A stretch of DNA of 64,000 nt from Pseudomonas asplenii (GCF_001293465.1 NZ_JSYZ01000002.1:326566-390565), one strand, 5' to 3'; shown: positions 37,634 through 47,530, numbered from the stretch's first letter. Numbers and translations: made by a program. The notes: generated from the sequence alone by a model not told the origin.

Positions 37634-38539
37634 ATGGATCTGTTCCAGGCCATGCAGGTGTACGTGAAGGTGGTGGAAAGCGGCAGCATGACCGCCGCCG
37701 CCCTGGAATGCGGTATCTCCACCACCATGGTGGGCAACCACCTGCGTTCGCTGGAACAGCGCCTGGGTGTCAGCCTGCTCAACCGCACCACCCGTCGCCA
37801 GCGCCTGACCGAGTTCGGTGCGACCTATTACCAGCGCTGCCTGGAGGTACTGGGCCTGGTGGCCGACTCCGAACGCCTGGCGGAACAGGTTCAGGGCGAA
37901 CCGAGCGGTACCCTGCGGATCACCGCGCCGCTGACTTTCGGGTCCGAGCGCCTGGCTCCGGCATTGAGCGAGTTCGTGCGGCGCTATCCACGGATCAAGC
38001 TCGATGTGATGCTCAGCAACCAGCGCGAAGACCTGATCGACAGCGGTTTCGACGTGGCGATCCGCCTGGGTGTTCCCGAACCTTCGGCGCTGATTGCCCG
38101 GCCACTGGAAAACTATGCGCTGACGGTCTGCGCCTCACCCGACTACCTCGAGCGACGCGGCACACCCAAGGTTCCTCAGGATCTGGAGCATCACGACTGC
38201 CTGGCCTTCGCCTACCCGGCGGGAGACGACTGGCGGATGGTGGAAAAACAATGGAGCCTGAGCGGCCCGGAGGGGGAGATACAGGTGCCGGTCAGCGGCC
38301 CGATGACCATCAACAGTTCCTCGGCGCTGTACCAGGCGGCACTGGCCGGCATGGGCATCGTGATGGTGCCGGATGCCCTGCTGCGCGACGATCTGCGCGA
38401 AGGGCGGCTGGTGCCACTGCTGGCGGACTACAAGCTGCCATCGCGGCCGATGAACCTGCTGTACGCCCAGGACCGCTATCGCCTGCCCAAGCTGCGCAGC
38501 TTCGTCGAGTTCGCCCTGGAGAAATGGGCAAAGCCCTGA
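37634..38539 (+). CDS. LysR family transcriptional regulator
   Basis: A 301-residue LysR-type regulator: N-terminal helix-turn-helix (residues 1-60, with LEQRLGVSLLNRTTRR) and a periplasmic-binding-protein-like effector domain. The start at ATG 37634 has AGGAA upstream. It is divergent from the aminotransferase, with about 100 bases between them that must hold both promoters, so that gene is the likely target. The effector is unknown. Confidence 0.88.
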   Translation: MDLFQAMQVYVKVVESGSMTAAALECGISTTMVGNHLRSLEQRLGVSLLNRTTRRQRLTEFGATYYQRCLEVLGLVADSERLAEQVQGEPSGTLRITAPLTFGSERLAPALSEFVRRYPRIKLDVMLSNQREDLIDSGFDVAIRLGVPEPSALIARPLENYALTVCASPDYLERRGTPKVPQDLEHHDCLAFAYPAGDDWRMVEKQWSLSGPEGEIQVPVSGPMTINSSSALYQAALAGMGIVMVPDALLRDDLREGRLVPLLADYKLPSRPMNLLYAQDRYRLPKLRSFVEFALEKWAKP

Positions 38540-38563
38540 GGCTTCACCCATTCCCGCGCAGGC

Positions 38564-39385
38564 TTACCTGGCGGTGGCCTTGGCCGCATCCTCGATGATC
38601 GCCGCCACCTTGTCCGGATGGGAGACCATCACCACATGGGACGCGCCCTTGATGTCCACGGTCTCCCGGGAACCGGCCCGGTCAGCCATGAACTTCAGCG
38701 CCGCCTCGGGGATGTTCTTGTCCGCCGAGCCGTAGATGAACCAGGACGGCAAAGTCTTCCAGGCCGGCTCGCCGGAAGCTTCCTTCAACGCCGCCTCGGC
38801 GATCGGCCGTTGGGTCGCCGCCATCAGCGCCGCCTCTTTCGCCGGTACATCGGCGGCGAACTGCGCCGGGAACTTGTCCTGCTGGATGAACAGGTCGACG
38901 GTGCCATTCTTCAACTGGACCGGTGGTGCCAGGGTCGGGCCCAGGGTACCGCCCGGGAACCGGCCGGACAGCTCGATGGCGGTCTCGCCCTTTTCCGGAG
39001 CGAAGGCCGCGACGTAGACCAGTGCCTTGACGTTGGACTGCCCGTGGACCGCGTTGGAAATGACCGCGCCACCGTAGGAATGCCCCACCAGGATCACCGG
39101 CCCCGGCGTGTGTTCGACGATATCGGCCACATAGTCGGAGTCACTCTTCACGCTGTGCAGCGGGTTGGCGACAGCGACCACCGGGTACCCCTTGGCCTGC
39201 AGGCGGGCGATCACCCCGTTCCAGCTGGACGACTCGGCGAAGGCACCATGCACCAGCACCACGGTTGCCTTCCCGGCCGGTTGCGCGGCCGCGGCCGAGC
39301 CGCTCCAGCCCAGGGACAGTGCTCCGGCCGCCAGGGCAACGGCAGCGAACAGTTTCGAGACAGTGGAAAGACGGGAGGTTTTCAT
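38564..39385 (-). CDS. exported alpha/beta hydrolase
   Basis: A 273-residue alpha/beta-fold hydrolase with a signal peptide ending near GSAAAA. The nucleophile elbow is GHSYGG, the oxyanion region HGAFAESSSW, and the catalytic His lies in GASHVVMVSHPD. The start at 39385 has AAGGAA upstream; a longer frame upstream has no family support. It belongs to the broad salicylate-esterase/haloperoxidase-like group, and the substrate is unknown. The divergent AraC-type gene is a likely regulator. Confidence 0.87.
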   Translation of the reverse strand: MKTSRLSTVSKLFAAVALAAGALSLGWSGSAAAAQPAGKATVVLVHGAFAESSSWNGVIARLQAKGYPVVAVANPLHSVKSDSDYVADIVEHTPGPVILVGHSYGGAVISNAVHGQSNVKALVYVAAFAPEKGETAIELSGRFPGGTLGPTLAPPVQLKNGTVDLFIQQDKFPAQFAADVPAKEAALMAATQRPIAEAALKEASGEPAWKTLPSWFIYGSADKNIPEAALKFMADRAGSRETVDIKGASHVVMVSHPDKVAAIIEDAAKATAR

Positions 39386-39532
39386 CGGTAATTCCTTTCG
39401 TTTGAAGTGACTGGCCCGCCGACAGCGGCGGTGTGAACGTGGAGCCATGATGGCAAAAACACGTTTACGAATGGCGCCTTTTTGTCGATGATATACGGCA
39501 GATCGTCTAAAACCTGCCACGGAACCCCCTCC

Positions 39533-40381
39533 ATGGACCGCCTCTCGACACTGCTCAGCCACTTCGGCATCACCGCCAATACCTTTCACAGCGGCCGCTT
39601 GCAGGGCCAGATCGCGATCGACGCCGCGCAGCCCAGCGGCCATGTGCATCTGCTCCAGAGCGGCAGGCTCAGCCTGGAGGCCGGCGGCAGGACAGTCCGT
39701 ATCGAAGAGCCGAGCCTGATCCTCATTCCCCGCCCCCTGCCCCATCGGCTGCTCGCCAGCGAAGCCGACGCGGCGGAGCTGGTCTGCGCCTCGCTGCGTT
39801 TCGATGGCGGAATCGACAACCCGCTGTCCGTGGCCCTGTCCGACACCATCGTGATGCCGCTCGAGGCCGTGCCGATGATCGAGGGCACGCTGGACTGGCT
39901 GTTCGGCGAAGCCTTCGCCGAACACTGTGGGCGCGAAGCGGTGATGAACCGTCTGTTCGAACTGATGGTGATCCAGTTCCTGCGGCACATGATGGCCTAC
40001 CACAGCATGACCACCGGAATGATGTCCGGCCTGGCCGACCTGCGTCTGGCACGGGCCATGACCATGATGCACAACCATCCGGAGCGGCCCTGGACCGTCG
40101 CCGAACTGGCCCGGGAAGCGAACATGTCGCGGGCCAGTTTCGCCGCGCACTTTCACAAGGTGGTCGGCCAGACGCCGGCGGACTACGTACTCAGTTGGCG
40201 GGTCAGCCTGGCCCAGAAACGCCTGCGCGAAGGTCGGCCGATCGCCCTGATCGCCGATGAGGTCGGCTACGAAAGCCCGTCGGCATTGGCCCGGGCCTTT
40301 CGCCGCAAGATCGGCGAAAGCCCGAGGGAATGGCTGGGGCGCCAGTCGAGCGAGCTCAAAGGCACCGTCCTGCCGCTTTGA
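39533..40381 (+). CDS. AraC family transcriptional regulator
   Basis: A 282-residue regulator with an N-terminal cupin sensor domain of the AraC_binding/Cupin_6 type and a C-terminal double helix-turn-helix (about residues 180-275, with the motif IALIADEVGYESPSALARAFRR). ATG 39533 has CGGA upstream and begins the family homology. It is divergent from the alpha/beta hydrolase gene, which suggests local control. Confidence 0.88.
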   Translation: MDRLSTLLSHFGITANTFHSGRLQGQIAIDAAQPSGHVHLLQSGRLSLEAGGRTVRIEEPSLILIPRPLPHRLLASEADAAELVCASLRFDGGIDNPLSVALSDTIVMPLEAVPMIEGTLDWLFGEAFAEHCGREAVMNRLFELMVIQFLRHMMAYHSMTTGMMSGLADLRLARAMTMMHNHPERPWTVAELAREANMSRASFAAHFHKVVGQTPADYVLSWRVSLAQKRLREGRPIALIADEVGYESPSALARAFRRKIGESPREWLGRQSSELKGTVLPL

Positions 40382-40502
40382 GACGGTTGCCAGGGCACTT
40401 TCGCCCCGCCAACCGATCAGACCCTACACGGGCATCGCCTGCCCGCAGGCCGGCGCGCAGGCAAAACCGCCCACGGACCGATAGACGGATCGACCCACAC
40501 TC

Positions 40503-41114
40503 ATGTTCGAACACATCGACTTCAACTACCTGCTCGCCACCTATGGCTACTGGGCCATCTTCATCGGCTGCCTGCTGGAGGGCGAAACCATCCTGGTTCT
40601 CGGCGGGGTGGCGGCGCATCAGCAGGTCCTGCAACTGTGGACGGTGATCTTCTGGGCCAGCCTCGGCGGCATGCTCGGCGACCAGTTGCTGTTCTGGGCC
40701 GGCCGCTTCTTCGGTGCCCGCCTGCTGCCGCGCCTGCACCGCCAGCAGGCGGCGATCGAACGGGTGAGCGGACTGATCGTGCGCTATCCGCTGGCATCGG
40801 TGTTTTCCGTGCGTTTTCTCTACGGCATGCGCCTGGTCGGCCCGCTGGTGATCGGCGCCAGCGGCCTGTCGCCGCTGCGCTTCAGTGTGATCAACCTGTT
40901 CGGGGCGGTGGTCTGGGCCACCCTGTTCGCCTCGGGTGGCTATTGGGCCGGCGAGTTCCTCGAAGAGTTGTTCGGCAACCTCAAGCCCTATCGCCTGCCC
41001 ATCGCCATCTGCGTGGTGCTGTTGATGGCCGGTATCGCCCTGCTCCGCCGTCATCGGGCCCGACGCAAGGCTGGCCGGTCAGAGGCGAAACTGCCCGACC
41101 ATCGCGCGCAGTGA
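40503..41114 (+). CDS. DedA family membrane protein
   Basis: A 203-residue inner-membrane protein of the DedA/SNARE-associated family with four to five hydrophobic segments and the conserved GD(Q/x)LLFW...GR motif ([15 protein letters not shown]) and [14 protein letters not shown]. Family members are linked to lipid carrier flipping and membrane homeostasis. The C-terminal tail is basic. Its last 36 bases overlap the end of the convergent chemoreceptor gene. Confidence 0.85.
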   Translation: MFEHIDFNYLLATYGYWAIFIGCLLEGETILVLGGVAAHQQVLQLWTVIFWASLGGMLGDQLLFWAGRFFGARLLPRLHRQQAAIERVSGLIVRYPLASVFSVRFLYGMRLVGPLVIGASGLSPLRFSVINLFGAVVWATLFASGGYWAGEFLEELFGNLKPYRLPIAICVVLLMAGIALLRRHRARRKAGRSEAKLPDHRAQ

Positions 41115-42704
41115 GTTGGCCAGTTGCGCCAGCTCATGGCTGGAAGCGCTGGTCTGGTCGGCACCGGCCGCCGAGCGCAACGACAGGTCGCGGATATTCA
41201 CCAGGTTGCGGTCGACCTCGCGGGCCACCTGGGCCTGCTCCTCGGCGGCGCTGGCGATCACCAGGTTGCGCTCATGGATCTGGCTCACCGAGGCGGTGAT
41301 GGTCTTCAAGGCATCGCCCGCGCGCTCGGCCAGCACCAGGGTACTGGCGGCACGCCGGGAACTGGCCTGCATCGAGTCCAGGGCCTGGGTCGAGCTGCTG
41401 CGCATGCCCTGCACCATCTGCTCGATTTCCTGGGTCGATTGCTGCGTGCGGTAGGCCAGGGCGCGGACCTCGTCGGCCACTACCGCAAAACCGCGCCCGC
41501 TCTCACCGGCCCGGGCCGCCTCGATGGCCGCGTTGAGGGCCAGCAGGTTGGTCTGCTCGGCAATCGCCCGAATCACATCGAGCACCTTGCCGATGTCCTG
41601 GGACTGAACAGCCAGTGACTGCACCAGTTCGCCGGTCTGCTCCACCTCGCCGGCCAGGGCGTTGATCGCCTCGGCGGTTTCGCTGACACGCTCCTGCCCC
41701 AACCGGGCCGATTCGCTGGACTCGCGCGTGGCTTCGGAAGTGGACACCGCATTGCGCGCCACCTCTTCCACCGCGGCGGTCATTTCATTGACGGCGGTGG
41801 CCGCCTGTTCGATTTCGTTGTTCTGCTGCTGCAGGTCACGGGTGCTGCCAAGCGTTACCGCGTTCAGCTCGTCCGCGGCGGTCGCCAGTTGCACCGATGA
41901 GCCGCTGATACCCTGCAGGGTATTGCGCAGCGTCTGCTGCATGGTCGCCAGCGCCTCGAGCAGTTGAGTCACCTCGTCGTTGCCACGGGCCTCGATGTTC
42001 TGGCTCAGGTCGCCACGGGCGACATGCTGCGCGGCATTCAGCGCCTCGCCCAGCGGCTTGACGATACTGCGGGTGAGCAGCATCGCCAGGGCCACGGTGG
42101 CCAGGGCCGCCAGTACGATGAACAGGATGACGACGGTCCGCGAATTGCTGTAGTGCGCCTCGGACTTCACGCTCTCGGCCTCGACCCGCTTGCTGAACAG
42201 GCCGGCCAGATCGTTGAGCTGCTTGCCGGAACCATCGACCACGGTCTTCATGTCCACCAGCAGCAGCTTGATCAGTTCATCGCGCCGCCCCTGTTCGGCC
42301 AGGGTGAACGATTGGGCGATACCGGAACGGTACGTGGCTAAGCTCGACTTGAACTGGTCATACAACTCACGGGATTCCGGTGTGGTCACCAGCTTGTCGT
42401 AGGCGACGATCTTTTCGCTCAGTTCCCTGTCGCGTGTGTCCATCTGCGAGCGGTACGTGGCGACGTTTTTCGGATCCGGGTCCAGGGCCATGCGCAGGGA
42501 GATCGTGCGGATGCGCAACATGAGCTCGCGAATCTCGTCACCCCCGCGAATGCTCGGCAGCCATTGGGTTTCCACCGCCACTTCACTGTCGCGGATACTC
42601 GACATCTTCTCCAGGGCAAACAGTCCGAGGAAGGCCACGAGGACCGCGATCAGGGCAAATCCGAGCGCTGCGCGCGGCGCGATATTCATTTGGCGAAGAA
42701 GCAT
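41079..42704 (-). CDS. methyl-accepting chemotaxis protein
   Basis: A 541-residue chemoreceptor: membrane segment at about 12-32, a periplasmic four-helix-bundle sensor domain (about 35-190), a second membrane segment (about 195-215), a HAMP domain and the long cytoplasmic coiled-coil signalling domain. The hairpin tip contains the signature [20 protein letters not shown]. The start at ATG 42704 is chosen for AAGG upstream and correct topology. The ligand is unknown. The gene lies directly downstream of sRNA copy 2 on the same strand. Confidence 0.92.
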   Translation of the reverse strand: MLLRQMNIAPRAALGFALIAVLVAFLGLFALEKMSSIRDSEVAVETQWLPSIRGGDEIRELMLRIRTISLRMALDPDPKNVATYRSQMDTRDRELSEKIVAYDKLVTTPESRELYDQFKSSLATYRSGIAQSFTLAEQGRRDELIKLLLVDMKTVVDGSGKQLNDLAGLFSKRVEAESVKSEAHYSNSRTVVILFIVLAALATVALAMLLTRSIVKPLGEALNAAQHVARGDLSQNIEARGNDEVTQLLEALATMQQTLRNTLQGISGSSVQLATAADELNAVTLGSTRDLQQQNNEIEQAATAVNEMTAAVEEVARNAVSTSEATRESSESARLGQERVSETAEAINALAGEVEQTGELVQSLAVQSQDIGKVLDVIRAIAEQTNLLALNAAIEAARAGESGRGFAVVADEVRALAYRTQQSTQEIEQMVQGMRSSSTQALDSMQASSRRAASTLVLAERAGDALKTITASVSQIHERNLVIASAAEEQAQVAREVDRNLVNIRDLSLRSAAGADQTSASSHELAQLANSLRAMVGQFRL

Positions 42705-42907
42705 GACGGCGGCCTTTTCCGGGGAGGATGCGAAGTGAAATAGCGCAGGCATGACTGCCGACGATTGGCAGGCTATCGGCAAGTCATACGACAACTTGAA
42801 GGGGCTTTTAAAAAAGAGGGACCCGTACCGCTCGCACAGGAGCGGCCAGAATCAATCAGGGAGAATTCGCACAGCGGGACAGGAACCCTCACTTTTCCAG
42901 CGGACAC

Positions 42908-43019
42908 AAAAAACCCGCCGAAGCGGGTTCTTTGCCGACCATCACGACTCCTGTCGTCGGCCATCCTGGCCTGGGGTCTGTCTTCCATGACGCTGTACAC
43001 ATCCTTGCGTAGCAGCAGT
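42908..43019 (-). ncRNA. RsmX-type small regulatory RNA, copy 2
   Basis: A predicted 112-nt transcript, paralogous to the element at 36141-36250. It has four GGA motifs (43002-04, 42984-86, 42964-66, 42949-51). Two lie in exact hairpins: ACGAC-AGGA-GTCGT at 42944-42957 and GGCC-AGGAT-GGCC at 42959-42971. It shares the start ACTGCTGC and the terminator AACCCGC-TTCG-GCGGGTT with copy 1. A -10 like TATTCT lies at 43026-43031. It should bind RsmA/RsmE-type proteins. This copy resembles the rsmX-1 type duplicates known from some pseudomonads. Confidence 0.8.
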
Positions 43020-43075
43020 GGGTAAAGAATAAGCGCCCGCAGCAAGCTCCGACAGAGGAGATCTCGGTGTCCCCA

Positions 43076-43093
43076 TGTAAGCCTTTCGCCATA
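43076..43093 (-). promoter_or_regulatory. GacA-type upstream activating site of sRNA copy 2
   Basis: The minus strand reads TATGGC-N6-CTTACA, again with one perfect GacA half-site. It is centred about 65 bases before the inferred start of the RNA, the same distance as in copy 1. The remaining DNA at 43094-43395 holds no gene I can support and must carry the promoter of the MocR-type gene. Confidence 0.7.
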
Positions 43094-43395
43094 CCTCGAC
43101 CGAGCCCACGCCGGCCCCGCAAGCTTCCGCCGATCGCCACTCGTCCCCGCAAGCGCTCAACAGCGCACAGGCAGACCGTCGCACCGGATAGCCAGCGAAC
43201 TTGCAAAGACCCTGGAGAGCGCAACACCCTGCAATCCAGCAGAGACTCCCTGCATACCTGACAGGAGGGCCGCTCCATGGACAGGGGATGCCCGACGGTT
43301 ATGTGCCAAGAACCTCCCTCCCACCCTCAAGCATCACGGGTCCGCCTGCAATACGTCATTCGCTTTACAGTCACGACTTCAGTGATGCGATTTCG

Positions 43396-44838
43396 ATGGT
43401 CAATATGAACTCGCCTCCCCTCTATCGCCAACTCGCCAACCACTACCTCAACGCGATCCAGAACGGAACACTCAAGACCGGTGAACGTTTTCCATCCATT
43501 CGCCTGATGATGGAAAAACATGCCATCAGCCTCTCCACCGCCGTCCAGGTCTGTCGTCAATTGGAGGACTACGGCGTGTTGGAGGCACGCCCACGTTCCG
43601 GCAACTTCATCCGCCAACCCGCCAAGCCCCTGGCGATCTCGACCGCCAACGAAGCGATACTGCCACTGGATACCAGTCATTACGTCGGTATCCACGAGCA
43701 GGTCTCCGCCGTAGTCAAGGCCAGCCAGCAGGCCTCGATCCAGGTCAATCTCGCCAGTGCCTACTGTGGCGCCCAGATCTATCCGCTGAAAACGCTCCAG
43801 GATCACATGGTCAAGGCCTTGCGCCAGGACCCGCACCTGATCGGCAGCCCCTCGCCGGCCAGTGGGGCGCGCCCGCTGCGCGATCTGCTGGCCCGGCGGG
43901 CGCTGGGTTCGAAGATCAGCATCACCGCCGACAAGATCGTCATCACCAACGGGGCCACCGAGGCCATCAACCTGGCCTTGCGCGCCGTGACTCAACCGGG
44001 AGACATCGTGGCGGTGGAGTCACCGACCTTCTATGGCCTGCTGCAGATTCTCGAAAGCCTGAATCTGCGGGTGCTGGAAGTGCCGACCCAGCCCAAGACC
44101 GGCATCAACCTGTTCGCCCTCGAGCAGCTGCTCCAGGGCCCGGAGCGGATCAAGGCGCTGATCGTCATCCCCAACCTGCACAATCCCCTGGGCAGTGTGA
44201 TGCCCGATGCGCACAAGGCGCTGCTGGTGCAACTGTGCGCGGACTACGACACGGTACTGATCGAGGATGACACCTACTCGGATCTGGCCGATACCGAACA
44301 GCCGCTGTCCGCCCTGAAAAGCTGGGACCGCCACGGCAACCTGATCTACTGCGCCTCCCTGAACAAGACGCTCGCCCCGGGCCTGCGGCTGGGCTGGATC
44401 GCTGCGGGGAAATGGCACGACCGGGTCGAAATGCTCAAGCACACCCAGTCGCGCAACTGTGAAATGCTGCCGCAACTGGCGGTCGACGCCTTCATGAAGA
44501 CACCGTCCTACGAGCGCTACCTGCGCAGGCTGCGCGGGCAACTGACGGAACAGAGAAAGCAGATGAGCGCCGCGATCCTGCAGCACTTTCCGGAAGGTAC
44601 GCGCATCACCAGTCCCAAGGGCGGAACCCTGCTCTGGGTGGAACTGCCCCGGGGGCATTCATCGCTGGAGCTGTTTCACCAGGCGTTGCGGCAAGGTATC
44701 TACATCTCGCCAGGGATGATCTTTTCCAACTCGCGCAGCTTCGATCACTTCATCCGCATCGGTTGTGGAACGCCCTACTCGCCACGTATCGAAAACGCGG
44801 TGCAGACCCTCGGGCGATTGATTGCGCGCCAGGGCTGA
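43396..44838 (+). CDS. MocR-type regulator (GntR-aminotransferase fusion)
   Basis: A 480-residue protein with an N-terminal GntR winged helix-turn-helix (residues 5-75, LYRQLANHYLNAIQNGTL...FPSIR) and a C-terminal class I aminotransferase-like domain. The PLP lysine is in ASLNKTLAPGLRLGW. Such MocR proteins sense PLP-linked amino compounds. Start at ATG 43396 or 43405; no strong ribosome binding site is visible for either. It converges on the left end of the biosynthetic-looking cluster and may control it. Confidence 0.88.
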   Translation: MVNMNSPPLYRQLANHYLNAIQNGTLKTGERFPSIRLMMEKHAISLSTAVQVCRQLEDYGVLEARPRSGNFIRQPAKPLAISTANEAILPLDTSHYVGIHEQVSAVVKASQQASIQVNLASAYCGAQIYPLKTLQDHMVKALRQDPHLIGSPSPASGARPLRDLLARRALGSKISITADKIVITNGATEAINLALRAVTQPGDIVAVESPTFYGLLQILESLNLRVLEVPTQPKTGINLFALEQLLQGPERIKALIVIPNLHNPLGSVMPDAHKALLVQLCADYDTVLIEDDTYSDLADTEQPLSALKSWDRHGNLIYCASLNKTLAPGLRLGWIAAGKWHDRVEMLKHTQSRNCEMLPQLAVDAFMKTPSYERYLRRLRGQLTEQRKQMSAAILQHFPEGTRITSPKGGTLLWVELPRGHSSLELFHQALRQGIYISPGMIFSNSRSFDHFIRIGCGTPYSPRIENAVQTLGRLIARQG

Positions 44839-44849
44839 AACGCCGATGC

Positions 44850-44880
44850 AGGGGGAAGCCTGCCGATGGAGCTTCCCCCT
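44850..44880. terminator. bidirectional hairpin between MocR gene and cluster end
   Basis: A ten-bp stem AGGGGGAAGC/GCTTCCCCCT with an 11-base loop, in the 47-base gap between two convergent genes. There is no T run, but placement fits a shared terminator. Confidence 0.6.
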
Positions 44881-44885
44881 GATCG

Positions 44886-45707
44886 CTACACCCGATCCAG
44901 CGGATGCTCGTGCAGGCAGATGATGTGCGGGTCGCCCTGCCAGCGCGGGAAACGCTGGGCCACCTGCGGATCATGCCCCGGAATGACGTGATCCTCGCCA
45001 TCCACCAACGAGTCGATGGTGGCAAAGGCCTCGAGGGTCTGGGCCATGTCATCGAGAATCGGGAACGGGCTGCGCAGGCGGATATTGGCCCACAGGTGCG
45101 CCGAATCCGAGGCCAGCACCACCCACCCACGCCGGGTCGGCACACGGACCACCTGGCTGCCCGGCGTGTGCCCGCCCACCGCGTGAATCGTTACCCCCGG
45201 AACGATCTCCGCGGTGCCGTGGTGCAGGCGCAGGCGCCCTTCGAACAGTGGCGGGATCGCCGACATCACGTCATCCACCTCGTAGGTCTTGCTGATCGCC
45301 CGATGGCTCATCTTCGGCCCGGTGCAGAACCGCAGTTCCTCCTCCTGCAAGTGGATGGTGGCCTTGGGAAACAGGCCCAGGTTGCCGGCATGGTCCCAAT
45401 GCAGGTGCGTCAGGATCAGGGTCTCGACCTCGGCCGGATCGATTCCCAACCGCTGCAGCGACTCCTGCGGCAAACGGTACATCTCGCGGTTGCGACGATC
45501 CGCCGTGGCCGGCTGGAAACAGGTGTCCACGACCACCACGTGCCGATCGTTGCGAATCACCCAGAAGTAATAGTCGAGCGGCATCGGCGCATTGGGATCG
45601 CCGCAGCAGGCATCGTAGAGAAAGTTCTCCCTGGCGGTACGCTGGGAGTTCGCCCCGACACGAATGGCAAACACCTCATAGACCGGAGACAGCGCTGGAT
45701 TCGACAT
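44886..45707 (-). CDS. metallo-beta-lactamase-fold hydrolase (lactonase-like)
   Basis: A 273-residue zinc hydrolase of the N-acyl homoserine lactonase-like group of the metallo-beta-lactamase superfamily. The metal motif HLHWDH covers residues 101-106; later ligands are in GGHTPGS, ASDSAHL and PGHD. The start at 45707 has GAGGAGGG upstream. It is the last gene of the minus-strand cluster, 13 bases after the N-oxygenase, so a tailoring or self-protection role in that pathway is as likely as quorum quenching. Confidence 0.85.
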   Translation of the reverse strand: MSNPALSPVYEVFAIRVGANSQRTARENFLYDACCGDPNAPMPLDYYFWVIRNDRHVVVVDTCFQPATADRRNREMYRLPQESLQRLGIDPAEVETLILTHLHWDHAGNLGLFPKATIHLQEEELRFCTGPKMSHRAISKTYEVDDVMSAIPPLFEGRLRLHHGTAEIVPGVTIHAVGGHTPGSQVVRVPTRRGWVVLASDSAHLWANIRLRSPFPILDDMAQTLEAFATIDSLVDGEDHVIPGHDPQVAQRFPRWQGDPHIICLHEHPLDRV

Positions 45708-45720
45708 GCGGGCACCCTCC

Positions 45721-46689
45721 TCAGGCCGGTTGCGCGGCAGGCGCCGCCTTGACGGTCGAACTGAAATCGAAGTTCATCTGCGCGGTGATCCCCAGGTCCT
45801 CGGCCAGACGATACAGGCCGCTGTAGTCGCGCATGATCGCGCTGCCACGGCTGGCTTCGCGGGTGTCGCCGATGATGACGTCGACATCGGCCACGCCGAG
45901 CTGCGTCAGGATCGCCTCCCACATCGAATAGTCCTGGGCGACGAACGCGTGCAGCGCCTGCGGCAGTGTCTGCACGAAGAAACGGCGCTTCTCGGCGTCC
46001 ATGTGCTCGTACATCACCTTCGCCACTTCGGCCAGCACCTTGCTGTGGGCGTACTCGTCACGGTTGTGCAACTCGGCGACACGGCGGTTCTGCGGCTGGA
46101 TGCTCTGGTCATCGGCCAGCATGTCCAGGTAGGCATTGACGCTGATCTCGGCGACCACCGCAAAGGTGATCGCGGCCAGGTCCCGCTGCCAGGCATGGGG
46201 CAGTTGCGCGCACAGGGCCTGCAAACGCAGGTAGGTCACCGAGGGTGGCAGGTCCAGATCCCGTTCCAGCTTGCGATCGGCCTTGCTGCGCTGAATCGCC
46301 CGCAGGTGCATCAGGGTGTGATAGTGCTCGTCGATCAGGGTCTGCTGCATGGCTTCGCGAAAGTGCCAGTCATCCTTGCCCAGATACTGGTTGGCGATGA
46401 CGCTCAGGGCCGGGTTGACCACGCACTCCTCGGCCGTGACGGTACGCAGGTTGTAGCCGATCCAGCCCCAGGTCAGGACGGCACTTTTGAGTTCCTCGTC
46501 CAGCGCCTGGAATTTGGGATGATGGTAGAACGGGACCATGGCAATCGGATAATCCGGCTTGCTCGGGTCGAACTCCTCGGTCAGCGGAAACTTGTCGCCG
46601 GCGCAGACCGTTGCGCGCCTGGTCCAGGCCTTGTTGAGTTGCACGACCAGCTTGTGGTCGACCTTGGCGATGACGATGGCTTGTTGCAT
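45721..46689 (-). CDS. AurF-type diiron N-oxygenase
   Basis: A 322-residue protein of the AurF/CmlI-like family, which oxidise amines to hydroxylamine, nitroso or nitro groups. The whole iron-ligand pattern of AurF is present: Glu87 or Glu88, E121xxH124, Glu181, and H208xxxE212xxH215. The start is ATG 46689; frames further upstream lack family similarity. It lies between the lactonase-like gene and a 2-oxoglutarate oxygenase, and is the strongest hint that the cluster makes an N-oxygenated product. Confidence 0.85.
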   Translation of the reverse strand: MQQAIVIAKVDHKLVVQLNKAWTRRATVCAGDKFPLTEEFDPSKPDYPIAMVPFYHHPKFQALDEELKSAVLTWGWIGYNLRTVTAEECVVNPALSVIANQYLGKDDWHFREAMQQTLIDEHYHTLMHLRAIQRSKADRKLERDLDLPPSVTYLRLQALCAQLPHAWQRDLAAITFAVVAEISVNAYLDMLADDQSIQPQNRRVAELHNRDEYAHSKVLAEVAKVMYEHMDAEKRRFFVQTLPQALHAFVAQDYSMWEAILTQLGVADVDVIIGDTREASRGSAIMRDYSGLYRLAEDLGITAQMNFDFSSTVKAAPAAQPA

Positions 46690-46760
46690 GACGTGATACC
46701 TGTAGAACGCGCACGGGGTCCGTGCGCGGGAAAAAAGGGAAATCGCGGGGGCTGCCGGGC

Positions 46761-47510
46761 TCAGGCGAGCCAGTAGCGGGTCAGGTGCCGCTTGGGATCG
46801 CGGTACTGGCTGCGCGCATGCATCAGGCGCCAGTTGTCCCAGATCAGCACGCAACCATCGGGAATCAGCAACGGCGTGCAGTGCTCCAGGAAGAACTGCT
46901 CGCCCAATGCGGCGATTCGACCCAGAGGCGTACCACTGTTGCGGCCCTCGGGAGCGCTCAGATCGTCGCGGGACGGATTCACGTCGCCGTAATGGAACTG
47001 GTTGTAGCTGAAGCGAAAGATGTCGCCCTCGGCGTTTTCCCTGAAGATGTACTCTTCGAGCACCCGCCGGGTCGTCTCCCCGGGCTTGGCGGTGGCGTTG
47101 AAGGCCACCGGGTTGCGCTCGATCCAGTCCTTCAGGTCGGCAGGCAGCGTCTTGAGAAACGCCAGGCCATCGGCCAGTTGCGTATGCCCGCCACCACAGG
47201 TCGCCTGGTGGTGACAGTGCAGTACCAGGTAGCGCGGCGGCGGATCGTAGACCGGCGCTTCGGTATGCGGACCGATGCCGTTCATGCTCTGGGAGTACGG
47301 CAGGTCGTCGAAGCCCGGCTTCAGGGTCACCTCGAAGGTGTACAGGCCATTGAACTGCGGGATCACCCGGCCGAACGGTGCCAGCGTTTCGTACAGATCG
47401 GCACTCAGTTCCTCGGGCTGCAGCAGGGTCCAGCCCTGCTCGGCGAGTTCACGGTGGTGATGGCTCAAGGCGCGTTGCGGAACCACGCTTGCAGCGATTT
47501 CTTCCAACAT
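46761..47510 (-). CDS. TauD-like Fe(II)/2-oxoglutarate-dependent oxygenase
   Basis: A 249-residue TauD/TfdA family enzyme. The iron triad is visible as H82-T-E84 (a glutamate in place of the usual aspartate, as in clavaminate-synthase-like enzymes) and His231, with a 2-oxoglutarate-binding arginine at 241 or 245. The start at 47510 has AAGGAC upstream. It probably hydroxylates, desaturates or otherwise oxidises an amino-acid-like intermediate of the cluster. Confidence 0.85.
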   Translation of the reverse strand: MLEEIAASVVPQRALSHHHRELAEQGWTLLQPEELSADLYETLAPFGRVIPQFNGLYTFEVTLKPGFDDLPYSQSMNGIGPHTEAPVYDPPPRYLVLHCHHQATCGGGHTQLADGLAFLKTLPADLKDWIERNPVAFNATAKPGETTRRVLEEYIFRENAEGDIFRFSYNQFHYGDVNPSRDDLSAPEGRNSGTPLGRIAALGEQFFLEHCTPLLIPDGCVLIWDNWRLMHARSQYRDPKRHLTRYWLA

Positions 47511-47530
47511 GGCGAAAGTCCTTTTCTGAA

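Noticed and set aside
36141..43019. Reading the two similar intergenic elements as REP-type repeats or a mobile element
   Set aside because: They have a promoter, an upstream activator site, loop GGA motifs and one oriented terminator, and no transposase or terminal repeats.
42773..43278. Short minus-strand peptides over the region between the chemoreceptor and the MocR gene
   Set aside because: They overlap the sRNA promoter, hairpins and terminator and have no ribosome binding site. The RNA explains the conserved sequence better.
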